Assembly (NCBI RefSeq): GCF_900112065.1
Contig: NZ_FOKE01000004.1
Location: 124,001-188,000, forward strand
Reading direction: 5' to 3'
Length of the DNA stretch: 64,000 nt
From: Cohnella sp. OV330
Lineage (GTDB): Bacteria; Bacillota; Bacilli; Paenibacillales; Paenibacillaceae
This document shows, one piece after another, positions 31,160-39,407 of the stretch (position 1 is the stretch's first letter; every line of letters starts with the position of its first letter). The notes below the pieces were generated by a model. The model did no database searches, was not told where the DNA came from, and saw only the letters and a program-made list of their open reading frames with translations. A program made the translations under genes and the position numbers.

Positions 31160-32509
31160 TTATTTGTACGGGAGCGCGATGGCGATCGTCGTGCCGCTGC
31201 CGGGCTTGCTGAATACTTCGACCGTCCCGCCGTGCAGGTCGATGATCCGCTTGGCGATGGACAGCCCGAGGCCGCTGCCGCCCGTCGCGCGATGCCGCGC
31301 CTCGTCCACCCGGTAGAACCGTTCGAAAAGATACGGAATCTCGTTTTCCGAAATGCCGATACCGTAATCCGTAACTTCGATGCGAACCGTATTTTTCTCC
31401 GAACGGATGCGTACGTCGATCGGTTCCTTGCTGTACTTGATCGCGTTGTCCAGAAAGATCAGGATCATCTGCCGGATCTTGTCCTTGTCGCCGACCATTT
31501 GAACCGTTCCCGACCCGGAATGAACCCGGATGTGCCGAAGGAACGTGGCCCGCAGCACGCCGGACAGGTCATTGACTATGGAGACGATATCGAATCGGCT
31601 CTTGTTCAGCCAATCGTCCTGCTCCGCCTCCGCCAGCGTCAGCATCGAGAGCGTCAGCTTCTTGAGGCGCTCGGTCTCGCGCGCGATCGCCTCGATCGCC
31701 TCGTCCCGCACGGTGACGTCGTCCCGGCCCCAGCGCTTCAGCATGTCCGCGTAGCTGCCGATGACGGTGAGCGGCGTCTTCAGCTCGTGCGAGGCGTCCG
31801 CGACGAACTGCTTCTGCCGCTCGATCGTCCGGTCCAGCCGATCGATCATCTGATTGAACGCGCGGATGAGCTGCTGGAGCTCCACCGACTCCTCGCGGCC
31901 CATTTTCACCCGCTGAAGCTTGCCGCTCCGGTCGATCTCCCGCATCGTCTGGACCATCTGCCCGATCGGTCCGGTCAAGCGGGAAGTGAACCAGTACGTG
32001 CCGAGGATGGCGAATATGATCGCGCCGACGCTCGTCACGCTGAGCGCGCCGAGGAGGATCTGGAGATAGCCGTCGAGCGCGGTCAAATACCGCGCGCTGT
32101 CGATCTGCCCGACGAGGCGGTGATTGTCGTAAATCGGCACGGACCAAGTCAGCACCCGGTGCCCGTCCACCTTAATCGTGTCCGAGTGCGACACCGTACG
32201 GACTTCCTTGGGCAGGGCGAGCAGCTGCTTGTCTACGCCGACCGAGTTCACGACGCGCGAATCCGGCGTGACGATGCGCATCATCTCGTTGACGTTGTAC
32301 ATGTCCTTCAGCAGCGCGGCGTCGTCGATGCCAGCCATCTCGTTTTTGCGCAATGTCTCCATGACGAGATCGGCTTTGCTGGAGAGCAGCTGCAGCTCGC
32401 CGCGCGTCGTCACCTTGATGACGAAGTAATAAACGAACACATTGTATAAAATCAAAATAAAAATCAACCAAAAAACGGTAAAAAGCGTGAAGCGGAGCCT
32501 TAGCGTCAT
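31160..32509 (-). CDS. Sensor histidine kinase, HAMP type
   Basis: This 449-residue membrane kinase has TM1 at about residues 8-30, an extracytoplasmic sensor region to about 150 and TM2 near 155-180. HAMP comes next (FTSRLTGPIGQMVQTM), then HisKA with the phospho-acceptor in DASHELKTPLTV and HATPase_c with N-box IFLDNAIKYS, G1 TDYGIGI and G2 GGSGLGLSIAKRI. Its ATG overlaps the regulator's TGA (ATGA), so the pair is co-translated. The stimulus is unknown; the architecture resembles envelope-stress kinases of Bacillales. Confidence 0.95.
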   Translation of the reverse strand: MTLRLRFTLFTVFWLIFILILYNVFVYYFVIKVTTRGELQLLSSKADLVMETLRKNEMAGIDDAALLKDMYNVNEMMRIVTPDSRVVNSVGVDKQLLALPKEVRTVSHSDTIKVDGHRVLTWSVPIYDNHRLVGQIDSARYLTALDGYLQILLGALSVTSVGAIIFAILGTYWFTSRLTGPIGQMVQTMREIDRSGKLQRVKMGREESVELQQLIRAFNQMIDRLDRTIERQKQFVADASHELKTPLTVIGSYADMLKRWGRDDVTVRDEAIEAIARETERLKKLTLSMLTLAEAEQDDWLNKSRFDIVSIVNDLSGVLRATFLRHIRVHSGSGTVQMVGDKDKIRQMILIFLDNAIKYSKEPIDVRIRSEKNTVRIEVTDYGIGISENEIPYLFERFYRVDEARHRATGGSGLGLSIAKRIIDLHGGTVEVFSKPGSGTTIAIALPYK

Positions 32510-33201
32510 ACTTCGGGCTCCTTGAGCATGTAGCCTACGCCGCGAACGGTGTGAAGCAGCTTATGCCGGTACCCCTTGTCCATCTTCTGTCGCAAATAGC
32601 GGATGTACACGTCGACGACGTTCGTATCCCCGATATATTCGTAGCCCCATACGTCGGACAAGATCTCGTCCCGCGTCTTCTCCGCGCCTTTGTGCCGGGC
32701 CAAATAAAGCAGCAGCTCGAACTCGCGAGGGGTCAAATCGATGCCGTGGTCTTTTCGGTACACCTTGCGCGTGATCAGCTCGATCGTGAGGTCCCCGATC
32801 TTGAGCGCGTCTTCGCTCTCGCCCTCGCGCGAAGCCTTGAAAATCCGAAGCAGGTTCCGCACGCGCGCAAGCAGTTCTTCCATCGCGAAGGGCTTGGTCA
32901 CGTAGTCGTTGGCGCCATGTTCGAAGCCGCTGACCTTGTCCGGAACGGTGTCCCGGGCCGTCAGCAGGATGACGGGCACCGCGTTGTCGTTCTGCCTGAA
33001 CCTGCGCAGCACCTCGACGCCGTTCAGCCCGGGGAGCATCACGTCCAGCAGCAGCAAGTCCCATTCGCCGCTGAGCGCCATCTCCAGTCCCGTTCGGCCG
33101 TCGGCCGCGCGGCCGACCTCGTAACCCTCGTGCTTCAGCTCGAGCTCCAAAATGCGCGCGATGCCGTCCTCGTCCTCTATGATCAATATACGTTCGCTCA
33201 T
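32506..33201 (-). CDS. OmpR/PhoB-family response regulator
   Basis: This 231-residue regulator has receiver acidic pocket EDED, phospho-acceptor Asp53 in LLLLDVMLPG, Thr in LLTARD and Lys in VTKPF. A winged-helix DNA-binding domain starts at about 130 (LTPREFELLLYLARHKG, then VVDVYIRYLRQKMD). It partners the kinase encoded directly downstream. A TACAAT -10-like element lies about 70 bases upstream on the minus strand. Confidence 0.96.
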   Translation of the reverse strand: MSERILIIEDEDGIARILELELKHEGYEVGRAADGRTGLEMALSGEWDLLLLDVMLPGLNGVEVLRRFRQNDNAVPVILLTARDTVPDKVSGFEHGANDYVTKPFAMEELLARVRNLLRIFKASREGESEDALKIGDLTIELITRKVYRKDHGIDLTPREFELLLYLARHKGAEKTRDEILSDVWGYEYIGDTNVVDVYIRYLRQKMDKGYRHKLLHTVRGVGYMLKEPEV

Positions 33202-33268
33202 GATCGTCCACCTCTGTCTCCACGTTCTTCGGAATCTCGCGAAAAAGCGCCTGAATCCGCTGACATCT

Positions 33269-33274
33269 ATTGTA
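33269..33274 (-). promoter_or_regulatory. Possible -10 element of the two-component operon
   Basis: The minus strand reads TACAAT 68 bases before the regulator start. The -35 region is poor, so activation or autoregulation may be needed. Confidence 0.35.
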
Positions 33275-33378
33275 CCATGCCCACCTTGCGAGATCGAATG
33301 GATGAAGCATACATTCCGGGAAGACGCTGGTTTCGGCTGAGGTGAGCAGCGCCTTTTACGGTGGTGTCGGCGGGCGAT

Positions 33379-34992
33379 TCAACGGAGCAGATGCGCGCAA
33401 AAGGCATCCGCATCGGCCGCCGCGCGCTTCGGCAGCGAGATGTCGCCGCCTTGCCATAGCCAGGACGCAGCGTCAGCCGGCGGCAAATGCGGCACCGCGA
33501 GCATCGGCCGCTCCGGGAACAAGCTCAGCCACTCGCCGCGTCCGGAAAAGTCCATGTCGCGGTTCGCGATCCAGCCCGTGGACGCGCCGGCGCGAGTCGA
33601 GGAAGTCAACAGCTCCGTGCAGCCGCGCTGCCGGCGCTCCGTCCACTTGACCGGAAGCGGGTCGGCCACCGCATAGATCGCGTCGGCGTGCGCCGCGAGC
33701 CAGTCCGACACGCGGTCATCCTGCCAGGCGCCGGATACGTCGAGCAGGACGAGCGGCGCGCCTATCCCGTTCAGCCATGAGGCGAAGCCCGGCGCAGGCG
33801 CCCCGCCCGGCGGATCGTCGGGTCGGAGCGGATAATAATCGGCATGTCCCTCCCGCCATGCCGGGGACACGGACCCGGCGCCGGACGGATCCGCGAACAC
33901 CGCGCGGCCCGGCATGCGCCGCCCGCCGTCCAGCCAGCGGTACAGCTCGGGCTCGATCCCCGGGCACTCCGTCAAGGCGTGCGCGACGCCGAGCCGGTTC
34001 AGCCGGGACGACAGCATCCGCGCCACGAAAGTCGCGCCCGCACCCGGATAGGCCGACAATATCGCCGCGATCCGGACCCCCTTGCCGCGGCGGTCGCTTG
34101 AAGCGCCGGGACCCGATTGAAACGGTCCGACGGCAGGCATCCCGACGGGAGCGCCCGGCTCGCAGGCTCCCGCCGATCCTGCATATTGCTGCCATTCGCG
34201 GACGACGTCGGCGGCGCTGTCCGGCCTGTCTCCGGGGCGTTCGGAGAGCAGCCGCTCCACGGACGCGACGAAACCCGGCGGAATTTCGCGCAGCCAGGTC
34301 GGCCTGCTGCCGGAGCTCGCGCTGCTGAAAAAGCCGCCGCCCGTCAGCAGGTAATAGGCCAGGCCGCCGAGCCCGTACAGATCCGTCCTGGCATCGCTTT
34401 GCTCGCCGCGCAGCTGCTCCGGCGCCGCGAACGCCGGCGTGCCGAGCATCAGCGTATCCCGCGCCGCGCCAGGCTTGAACTCCCGCGCGATGCCGAAGTC
34501 GATCAGAATCGCGTCGTCCCTGCCGTCGATCATGACATTGGCCGGCTTCAGGTCGCGGAAGACGACGAGCGGCCGCTGAGCATGCAAATACTGCAGCGTT
34601 CGCGCCAGCTGGAGCAAGTACCGCAGCGCCTTCGCGAACGGCAGCGACATCCCGTGCCTTCGCATCCGCTCGGCGAGCGTCTCGCCCTCGACGTAGGTCA
34701 TGACGATCAGCGCAAGCCCTTGATCGTCCGGCGGCTCGTAATCGACGATCTCCGGCAGGCCGGGATGGCGCAAGGCGCTTAGCAATCTTGCCTCGTCGAT
34801 AAACCGTTCGGCGCCGTCGTACGTACGCGTCAACTTGAGCGCGAGCAGCCGCCCGCCCAGCTTCATGTCCTCCGCCAAGTACACGCGGGCCATTCCGCCG
34901 CGGCCCAGTCCGCCCACGATTCTGTACCGGTTCGATACGAGCTGACCCAGCTCGAACGCGGGGAGCGGACGCCGCGCATTTTCTCCCTTCAC
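33379..34992 (-). CDS. Ser/Thr protein kinase fused to a MinD-like domain with degenerate P-loop
   Basis: This 537-residue protein has kinase residues about 20-285: glycine loop GLGRGGMARVYLAE, Lys53 in LALKLTR, catalytic loop FRDLKPANVM (Phe in place of the HRD His) and LIDFGIAR. The C-terminal half (IAAILSAYPGAGATFVARMLSSRLNRLG, later LVLLDVSGAW) reads like a MinD/CpaE ATPase, but GAGAT replaces the GKT/S of Walker A. There is no transmembrane or PASTA segment, so it is soluble. The start is GTG 34992 with GGGAGG 8 bases upstream. Substrates are unknown. A kinase joined to a probably inactive ParA/MinD-type domain is unusual. Confidence 0.85.
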   Translation of the reverse strand: MKGENARRPLPAFELGQLVSNRYRIVGGLGRGGMARVYLAEDMKLGGRLLALKLTRTYDGAERFIDEARLLSALRHPGLPEIVDYEPPDDQGLALIVMTYVEGETLAERMRRHGMSLPFAKALRYLLQLARTLQYLHAQRPLVVFRDLKPANVMIDGRDDAILIDFGIAREFKPGAARDTLMLGTPAFAAPEQLRGEQSDARTDLYGLGGLAYYLLTGGGFFSSASSGSRPTWLREIPPGFVASVERLLSERPGDRPDSAADVVREWQQYAGSAGACEPGAPVGMPAVGPFQSGPGASSDRRGKGVRIAAILSAYPGAGATFVARMLSSRLNRLGVAHALTECPGIEPELYRWLDGGRRMPGRAVFADPSGAGSVSPAWREGHADYYPLRPDDPPGGAPAPGFASWLNGIGAPLVLLDVSGAWQDDRVSDWLAAHADAIYAVADPLPVKWTERRQRGCTELLTSSTRAGASTGWIANRDMDFSGRGEWLSLFPERPMLAVPHLPPADAASWLWQGGDISLPKRAAADADAFCAHLLR

Positions 34993-35034
34993 GCCCCGTT
35001 CCTCCCTTCGCAACAAACGCAATAAATACAAAAA

Positions 35035-35077
35035 CCGCGCCAAAGCCGCTCCCCCAAAGGGATTCGGTTCGGCGCGG
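35035..35077 (-). terminator. Terminator-like hairpin before the Ser/Thr kinase gene
   Basis: On the minus strand CCGCGCC pairs with GGCGCGG around an imperfect inner stem and is followed by TTTTTGTATTT. It lies downstream of the RlmM-like gene and also between a TATAAT box at 35115-35120 and the kinase start, so it may be a terminator or an attenuator. Confidence 0.65.
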
Positions 35078-35114
35078 GATGCTTTCCCGTGCGTATGTCT
35101 TTCTTATTGCTCCG

Positions 35115-35143
35115 ATTATAGCATGCCGCGATCTACGAGGAAA
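35115..35143 (-). promoter_or_regulatory. Possible promoter of the Ser/Thr kinase gene
   Basis: The minus strand has a perfect TATAAT (35115-35120). The hexamer 17 bases upstream, TTTCCT (35138-35143), is a weak -35. Confidence 0.45.
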
Positions 35144-35187
35144 GGCCGATCCCGATCCTCGATCGGCGAAGCATCGCGAAAAGGCGG

Positions 35188-36207
35188 TTACTTGCGCATC
35201 CAGACCGTCGCTTCGTCCCGGTTGTGGAACAGCTGCTTGACCCTTCGAATATCGAACGTTTCCTCGTAAGACCCGAGCAGGTCGGCGATCGTCTGCATCG
35301 GCTTTTTGTACATCAGCTTCAGCGTGACGATGACGGAGGCGCCCGCCGACAACGCCGGCGCCAACTGCTTCACGATCCTGGCCGTATGGTGCGGATCCCA
35401 GCTCATGTCGCAGACGAGCAGGTCGAACGTCCCCGGCGCGAAGGACAGGTCGGCCGCGTTCTGCCGCAGATGCCGAAGTCTGGGATGCCCCGCCAGCGAT
35501 TCGTCCATCTCCGCGGGATCGACCGCCGTCACGCGAAGACCGCGCTCCAGAAGCACGGACGTCCAGCCGCCCGGCGCCGCGCCGAGATCGAGCGCGTTCG
35601 TGAACCGCTCGAACGGCAGGTCGAACGTCTGCTCCGCTTCGAGCAGCTTGAAGGCCGCGCGGGAGATGAGTCCTTCCTCCCGGCGGAACCGCACGGCCCC
35701 GCCAGGCCAGTCGGACAGATTGTCCGCGGGGGCGGACAAGCCGAGATAGAGACTCCGTTTCGACGCGTACACCGACACGATCCACTTAGAGCCGCGGGAC
35801 ACGGTCTCCGCGCCCGACTCCAGCAGCGCGGGCACCATCAAGTCGCGGGCTTCGGCGGACGAAAAAGGAAACGGGCTATCCTGGGACTTGCGCACCTGAA
35901 CCGCGACCTTGGCGCCTTTGACTTCGTCGGCCAGCGAGCCCGCAAAACGGACGAGCGCCGAAGCGACCTCCTCCGCTTGCGGCGGAATGTCGAGCTCCTC
36001 CCGCACCGGGAACAGATGTCGCAAAAAGATGGGCTCGTCCATGCGAAGCGCGCGGACCAACTCTCGATCGTCCGCGCCGGCGACGACAAACTTAAACGTC
36101 TCGCCGGGCGCGAGGCCCGACAGCGATACGTCCGGCCAGCGTCTGCGCAGCTCCTCCATCGCAAAAGGCGCGAACCCGGGGTTGGTCGTTCCGATGAATG
36201 CCGTCAC
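35188..36207 (-). CDS. RlmM-like FtsJ-fold RNA methyltransferase
   Basis: This 339-residue protein has an N-terminal THUMP-like half (TTNPGFAPFAMEELRRRWPD...) and a C-terminal Rossmann methyltransferase with SAM site LDLGAAPGGWT. The FtsJ-type catalytic set is visible: Lys in SRAAFKL, Asp in CDMSWDP, Lys in VTLKLMYKK and Glu in EATVWMRK. It probably 2'-O-methylates rRNA, by analogy to RlmM; the target base is not known. The start is GTG 36207 with AAGGAGG 6 bases upstream. It lies one base after the ABC ATPase stop, so the two are co-translated. Confidence 0.85.
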   Translation of the reverse strand: MTAFIGTTNPGFAPFAMEELRRRWPDVSLSGLAPGETFKFVVAGADDRELVRALRMDEPIFLRHLFPVREELDIPPQAEEVASALVRFAGSLADEVKGAKVAVQVRKSQDSPFPFSSAEARDLMVPALLESGAETVSRGSKWIVSVYASKRSLYLGLSAPADNLSDWPGGAVRFRREEGLISRAAFKLLEAEQTFDLPFERFTNALDLGAAPGGWTSVLLERGLRVTAVDPAEMDESLAGHPRLRHLRQNAADLSFAPGTFDLLVCDMSWDPHHTARIVKQLAPALSAGASVIVTLKLMYKKPMQTIADLLGSYEETFDIRRVKQLFHNRDEATVWMRK

Positions 36208-36208
36208 T

Positions 36209-36982
36209 TTACCCCTCCTTTTCAACCGTAATCCAAGGTCTCTCTTGGGCCCACCGCACGTTGACCGGTACGTCGTAGGCGTCGCGCAGCAGCTCGGCCG
36301 TCAGCACCTCGCGCTTGGGACCGGCCGCGATGATCCGGCCCTCGGCCATAAGCGCCACATGCGTAAACAAAGGCACGATCTCTTCGATATGGTGCGTCAC
36401 GTACAAGATGCCCTCGACGCGTCTGGAGAGCGATTCGAGCGAATCCAAAAACTTTTCCCGCTCGAACAGGTCGAGACCGGCGCACGGCTCGTCCATGATC
36501 AGCAGCTGCGGATCGGCCATCATCGTCCGGGCCAGCAGCGCCTTTTTGCGTTCGCCTTGGGACAGCGTGCCGAACGGCTGCTCGGCGCGGGAGCCGAGAC
36601 CGACGCGGTCAAGCTCCGCCAGCGCTCTCGCTTTGATTTCGTCTGAAATTTCTTCGTAAATACGCAAGTAAGCGTTCATCCCGCCGACGACGATCTCCCA
36701 GACCGGATCGCGAGGAATGAGCTTTTCGATCAGCGACGGCCCGATGTTGCCGATTTTTTTGCGCACTTCGCGCACGTCTACGCGCCCGTAACGGTTGCCG
36801 AGAATGTCGACCGTACCGCTCGTCGGGAACAAATAGCCCGTGATCATCTCGAGCAGCGTGGATTTGCCGCAGCCGTTGCGGCCGAGGAGCACCCAGCGCT
36901 CCCCCGCCTTGACCGTCAGGTCGACGCCGCGCAATATCTCCCGTTCTTCGCGGCGCCATACGATATTCTTAAGTTCGATCAT
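36209..36982 (-). CDS. ABC-type ATPase (YlmA-like)
   Basis: This 257-residue nucleotide-binding protein has Walker A GRNGCGKST, Q-loop region, signature LSQGERKK, Walker B LLIMDEPCAG and switch VTHHIEEI. No membrane partner is encoded nearby. Its closest known type is the stand-alone YlmA/ModF-like ATPases. It overlaps the thioredoxin-like gene upstream by 14 bases, which suggests translational coupling. Confidence 0.88.
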   Translation of the reverse strand: MIELKNIVWRREEREILRGVDLTVKAGERWVLLGRNGCGKSTLLEMITGYLFPTSGTVDILGNRYGRVDVREVRKKIGNIGPSLIEKLIPRDPVWEIVVGGMNAYLRIYEEISDEIKARALAELDRVGLGSRAEQPFGTLSQGERKKALLARTMMADPQLLIMDEPCAGLDLFEREKFLDSLESLSRRVEGILYVTHHIEEIVPLFTHVALMAEGRIIAAGPKREVLTAELLRDAYDVPVNVRWAQERPWITVEKEG

Positions 36983-37310
36983 GATCGTTTTCCTCTCCCC
37001 CGAACGATTCGGCGAGCCGCGCCCTTACCTCCACGACCGATCCGAATCGGTATACCTTATTCCATGCGCCGTCCTGACGCCTTAACAGCAGGCAGGGAAC
37101 GCTCTCGATCTGAAAAGCTTCCGCCATTCCGGGCATGAGGTTGATGTTCGCCGAAGCGATCCGAACGTTCGTCAGCGACGCTTCGGCCACCTCGAGCATT
37201 CGTCTCGCGAGCGCGCATGTCCCGCATAGCGGCGTGTAGACGAAAAGCGCAAGCGCGCCTTCCGACGCTTCGACCTCCCGTTTCCAGGTCCTGGCTTCCC
37301 ATTCGGTCAC
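36969..37310 (-). CDS. Thioredoxin-family protein (CGTC)
   Basis: This 113-residue thioredoxin fold has active site PLCGTCALARRML and the cis-Pro segment ESVPCLLL. The dithiol motif is CGTC rather than CGPC, as in several Bacillales thioredoxin-like proteins of unknown partner. GTG start at 37310 overlaps the previous stop and is preceded by AAGGA. It is probably cytoplasmic because no signal peptide is present. Confidence 0.88.
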   Translation of the reverse strand: MTEWEARTWKREVEASEGALALFVYTPLCGTCALARRMLEVAEASLTNVRIASANINLMPGMAEAFQIESVPCLLLRRQDGAWNKVYRFGSVVEVRARLAESFGGEENDHDRT

Positions 37311-37669
37311 GGCGATTCGTCCTTCCCCTCGCGCTGGCCTTTCGAGGCCGCCGCATCCAGCACCGCAGCGGGCATCGGGCCGTCATGCACGACCAGGCCG
37401 GCAATGCCGGCATCGCGCAGTCCCTTGACCATCTGGGCGCGGCCCATCATGCTGGAGGAGTGAACGTACACCTCTCGCGGAAACGTGCCGGCGGCGATTA
37501 GCCCGCCGACGACGGCGAAGCCGTTCGGCTGCCCGTATCCGAGCTCGTAATCGAGCGACAGGATGTCCACCTCGCATTCGCGAAGCAGCAACAGGCACTC
37601 CTCGGCCGTGCGCGCCGGCACGAAGCCTGCCGGACAAGGCCGAACGTCGTCCAAATAAACGTTAATCAC
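37307..37669 (-). CDS. Small receiver-like domain protein (cyclic-phosphate processing cREC type)
   Basis: This 120-residue single domain is MINVYLDDVRPCPAGFVPARTAEECLLLL followed by VDILSLDYELG. The N-terminal LDD and the second LD pair match the receiver-like cREC family, which is proposed to process cyclic phosphates rather than take part in phosphorelays. The phospho-acceptor loop of true receivers (DxxMP) is absent. It ends GTGA on the thioredoxin-like gene and follows the endonuclease IV gene by 1 base. Confidence 0.75.
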   Translation of the reverse strand: MINVYLDDVRPCPAGFVPARTAEECLLLLRECEVDILSLDYELGYGQPNGFAVVGGLIAAGTFPREVYVHSSSMMGRAQMVKGLRDAGIAGLVVHDGPMPAAVLDAAASKGQREGKDESP

Positions 37670-37670
37670 G

Positions 37671-38513
37671 TTAATCGTCCTCCTCGCTCATCAGCTTGCG
37701 AACGCGGGCGATCTGCTTTTCATGCGTGCCGTCCGCTTCTGGCGGCGTCTCCATGACGACGGGCACCCGGCGTATCTCGGGTGAAGCGAGCAGCTCCCTG
37801 AAGCTATCGTCGCCGATATAGCCCTCTCCGATCGGCGCGTGACGGTCCCTGCGGGAGCCCGAGGGATAGCGCGAATCGTTCAGATGCACGGCGGCGAGAT
37901 GCTCCCAGTAGCCGAGCTTCGAGGCGCGCTTGCGAAAGTCGGCCCAATCCGCGCCGTTCCACTCGCCGCTGGCGTACAAATGGCAAGTATCGAGGCAGAA
38001 GCCGATCTTGTCCGGATAAGCGGACAGCGAGCGAATCTGAACCATTTCCTCCGGCGTCTTGCCGGCGTCTCCATGGTTGCCCGCCTGGTTCTCGAGCAGC
38101 AGCTTCGCCTTGCCGTCCCAACGGGCCAGCGTCCGGTCGATCCAGGCGATCATGTCGCGATAGCCCTGCAGCGGATCGTCGCCGCGAATGACGCCGAAGT
38201 GAATGACCGTGCCGATCGATCCGCACGCTTCCGCGATCGCCAGATCGCCCAGCACGCACCGCTCCATCTGGGAGGCGGAGTCGCCGGTCGAGGCGGGATT
38301 GATCGCGTAGGCGGAGTGGCCGAGCGAGACGATATTCTCTTCCTTGCAATATGCCGCGCAGCGGGATGCGTCCGCCTCGTCGACCGGCTTGGAGAAAAGC
38401 GTGCGCGGATTCGACGGGAAGTACTGGAAGGCGTCGCCGCCCATGCGCGCCGCGGCGCGGGCGGCTTCGAACAGTCCGCGCCGCGTGCTGACATGGCTGC
38501 CTACGGCCGGCAT
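37671..38513 (-). CDS. nfo: Deoxyribonuclease IV (apurinic/apyrimidinic endonuclease)
   Basis: This 280-residue endonuclease IV is a TIM barrel with three zinc ions that cuts DNA 5' to abasic sites. Family signatures are GSHVSTRRGLF at the N-terminus, LGHSAYAIN, LLENQAGN (metal-bridging Glu), FCLDTCHLYASG, VHLNDS and the C-terminal RHAPIGEGYIG. Length is normal. It lies one base downstream of an Fpg/Nei glycosylase gene, which makes abasic sites, so the two form a base-excision-repair pair. Confidence 0.95.
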   Translation of the reverse strand: MPAVGSHVSTRRGLFEAARAAARMGGDAFQYFPSNPRTLFSKPVDEADASRCAAYCKEENIVSLGHSAYAINPASTGDSASQMERCVLGDLAIAEACGSIGTVIHFGVIRGDDPLQGYRDMIAWIDRTLARWDGKAKLLLENQAGNHGDAGKTPEEMVQIRSLSAYPDKIGFCLDTCHLYASGEWNGADWADFRKRASKLGYWEHLAAVHLNDSRYPSGSRRDRHAPIGEGYIGDDSFRELLASPEIRRVPVVMETPPEADGTHEKQIARVRKLMSEEDD

Positions 38514-38514
38514 G

Positions 38515-39333
38515 CTAAGCTTCTTTCTGGCACGCCGGGCAGTAAAACATTTTTCGCCCCGCCAGCGTTTCCAGCACGATCTCGTCTCCCGAACGGGGGC
38601 ATGGCTCTCCGCCGCGATCGTAAATCCGCAGCTTGTCCAGAAATCCGCCGGTCGTCTCGTCCGTCTCCGTCAACGGGTGCTCCATGTATCCGCCGCCGGA
38701 GGCCGCTTCCGCGAGCACTTTGCGCATGGACGCGTACAGCGCGGAGATCTGCTCTTCATTTAGCGCCGAAATCTGCGAGGCCGGGTGGATCATGGCATCG
38801 AAGCAGATCTCGTCCGAATAGCAATTGCCGATGCCGGCGAGAAACTTTTGATCGGTCAGAACGGGCTTCAGCCGTCCCCGCCGCTTCTTCAGCCGCGTCG
38901 CGAACGCGGCCTCGGTCAGGCGAGGGTCCATCGGATCCGGTCCCAGGTCGTGCAGTCGCTCCAGCACCGCCTTGGCGCTGAGCCTGTGAAGGAATCCGAG
39001 CCGCAGTCCCGCGAAAAACAGCCGGTTGCCGTCGTCCAGCGTCAGGATCACTTGATAGTGATCGTCGCTCTTCGGACCGTCTTGTCCGTAGAACATCCAG
39101 CCGCCGAGCATCAAATGCAGAAGCAGCCGATTGCCGTCGTCCAGATGGAAGAGCAGGTGCTTGCCTTTCCGCTCCACGAACAAAATTCGCTTGCCCTTCA
39201 ACGCGTCTATGAACAATTCAGGGGGTTCGTTAATCGTCTTCTCGCGGTTCACGACGACCTCCCTGATCATCTGCCCGCATACGAGCGGCGACAGCAATCT
39301 TCGGTAGGTGTCCATTTCCGGCCATTCCGGCAT
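38515..39333 (-). CDS. Fpg/Nei-family DNA glycosylase
   Basis: This 272-residue bifunctional glycosylase/AP lyase family protein starts MPEWPEM, so the catalytic Pro2 and Glu3 are present. The helix-two-turn-helix FLAGIGNCYSDEI and a lysine-rich beta-strand (VERKGKHLLF) follow. The C-terminal zinc finger reads CPRSGDEI...FYCPAC, where Ser stands in place of the second Cys of the usual CxxC. Either metal binding is altered or a nearby residue substitutes. The substrate (oxidised purine or pyrimidine) is not resolved by motif. It forms an operon with nfo. Confidence 0.9.
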   Translation of the reverse strand: MPEWPEMDTYRRLLSPLVCGQMIREVVVNREKTINEPPELFIDALKGKRILFVERKGKHLLFHLDDGNRLLLHLMLGGWMFYGQDGPKSDDHYQVILTLDDGNRLFFAGLRLGFLHRLSAKAVLERLHDLGPDPMDPRLTEAAFATRLKKRRGRLKPVLTDQKFLAGIGNCYSDEICFDAMIHPASQISALNEEQISALYASMRKVLAEAASGGGYMEHPLTETDETTGGFLDKLRIYDRGGEPCPRSGDEIVLETLAGRKMFYCPACQKEA

Positions 39334-39407
39334 GATCGTTCATCCCTTCTCCAGCCATCGCGCGGATGGCCTGCTTTCGTCAAACCTTTTTCGAATTCGT
39401 ATCCATA

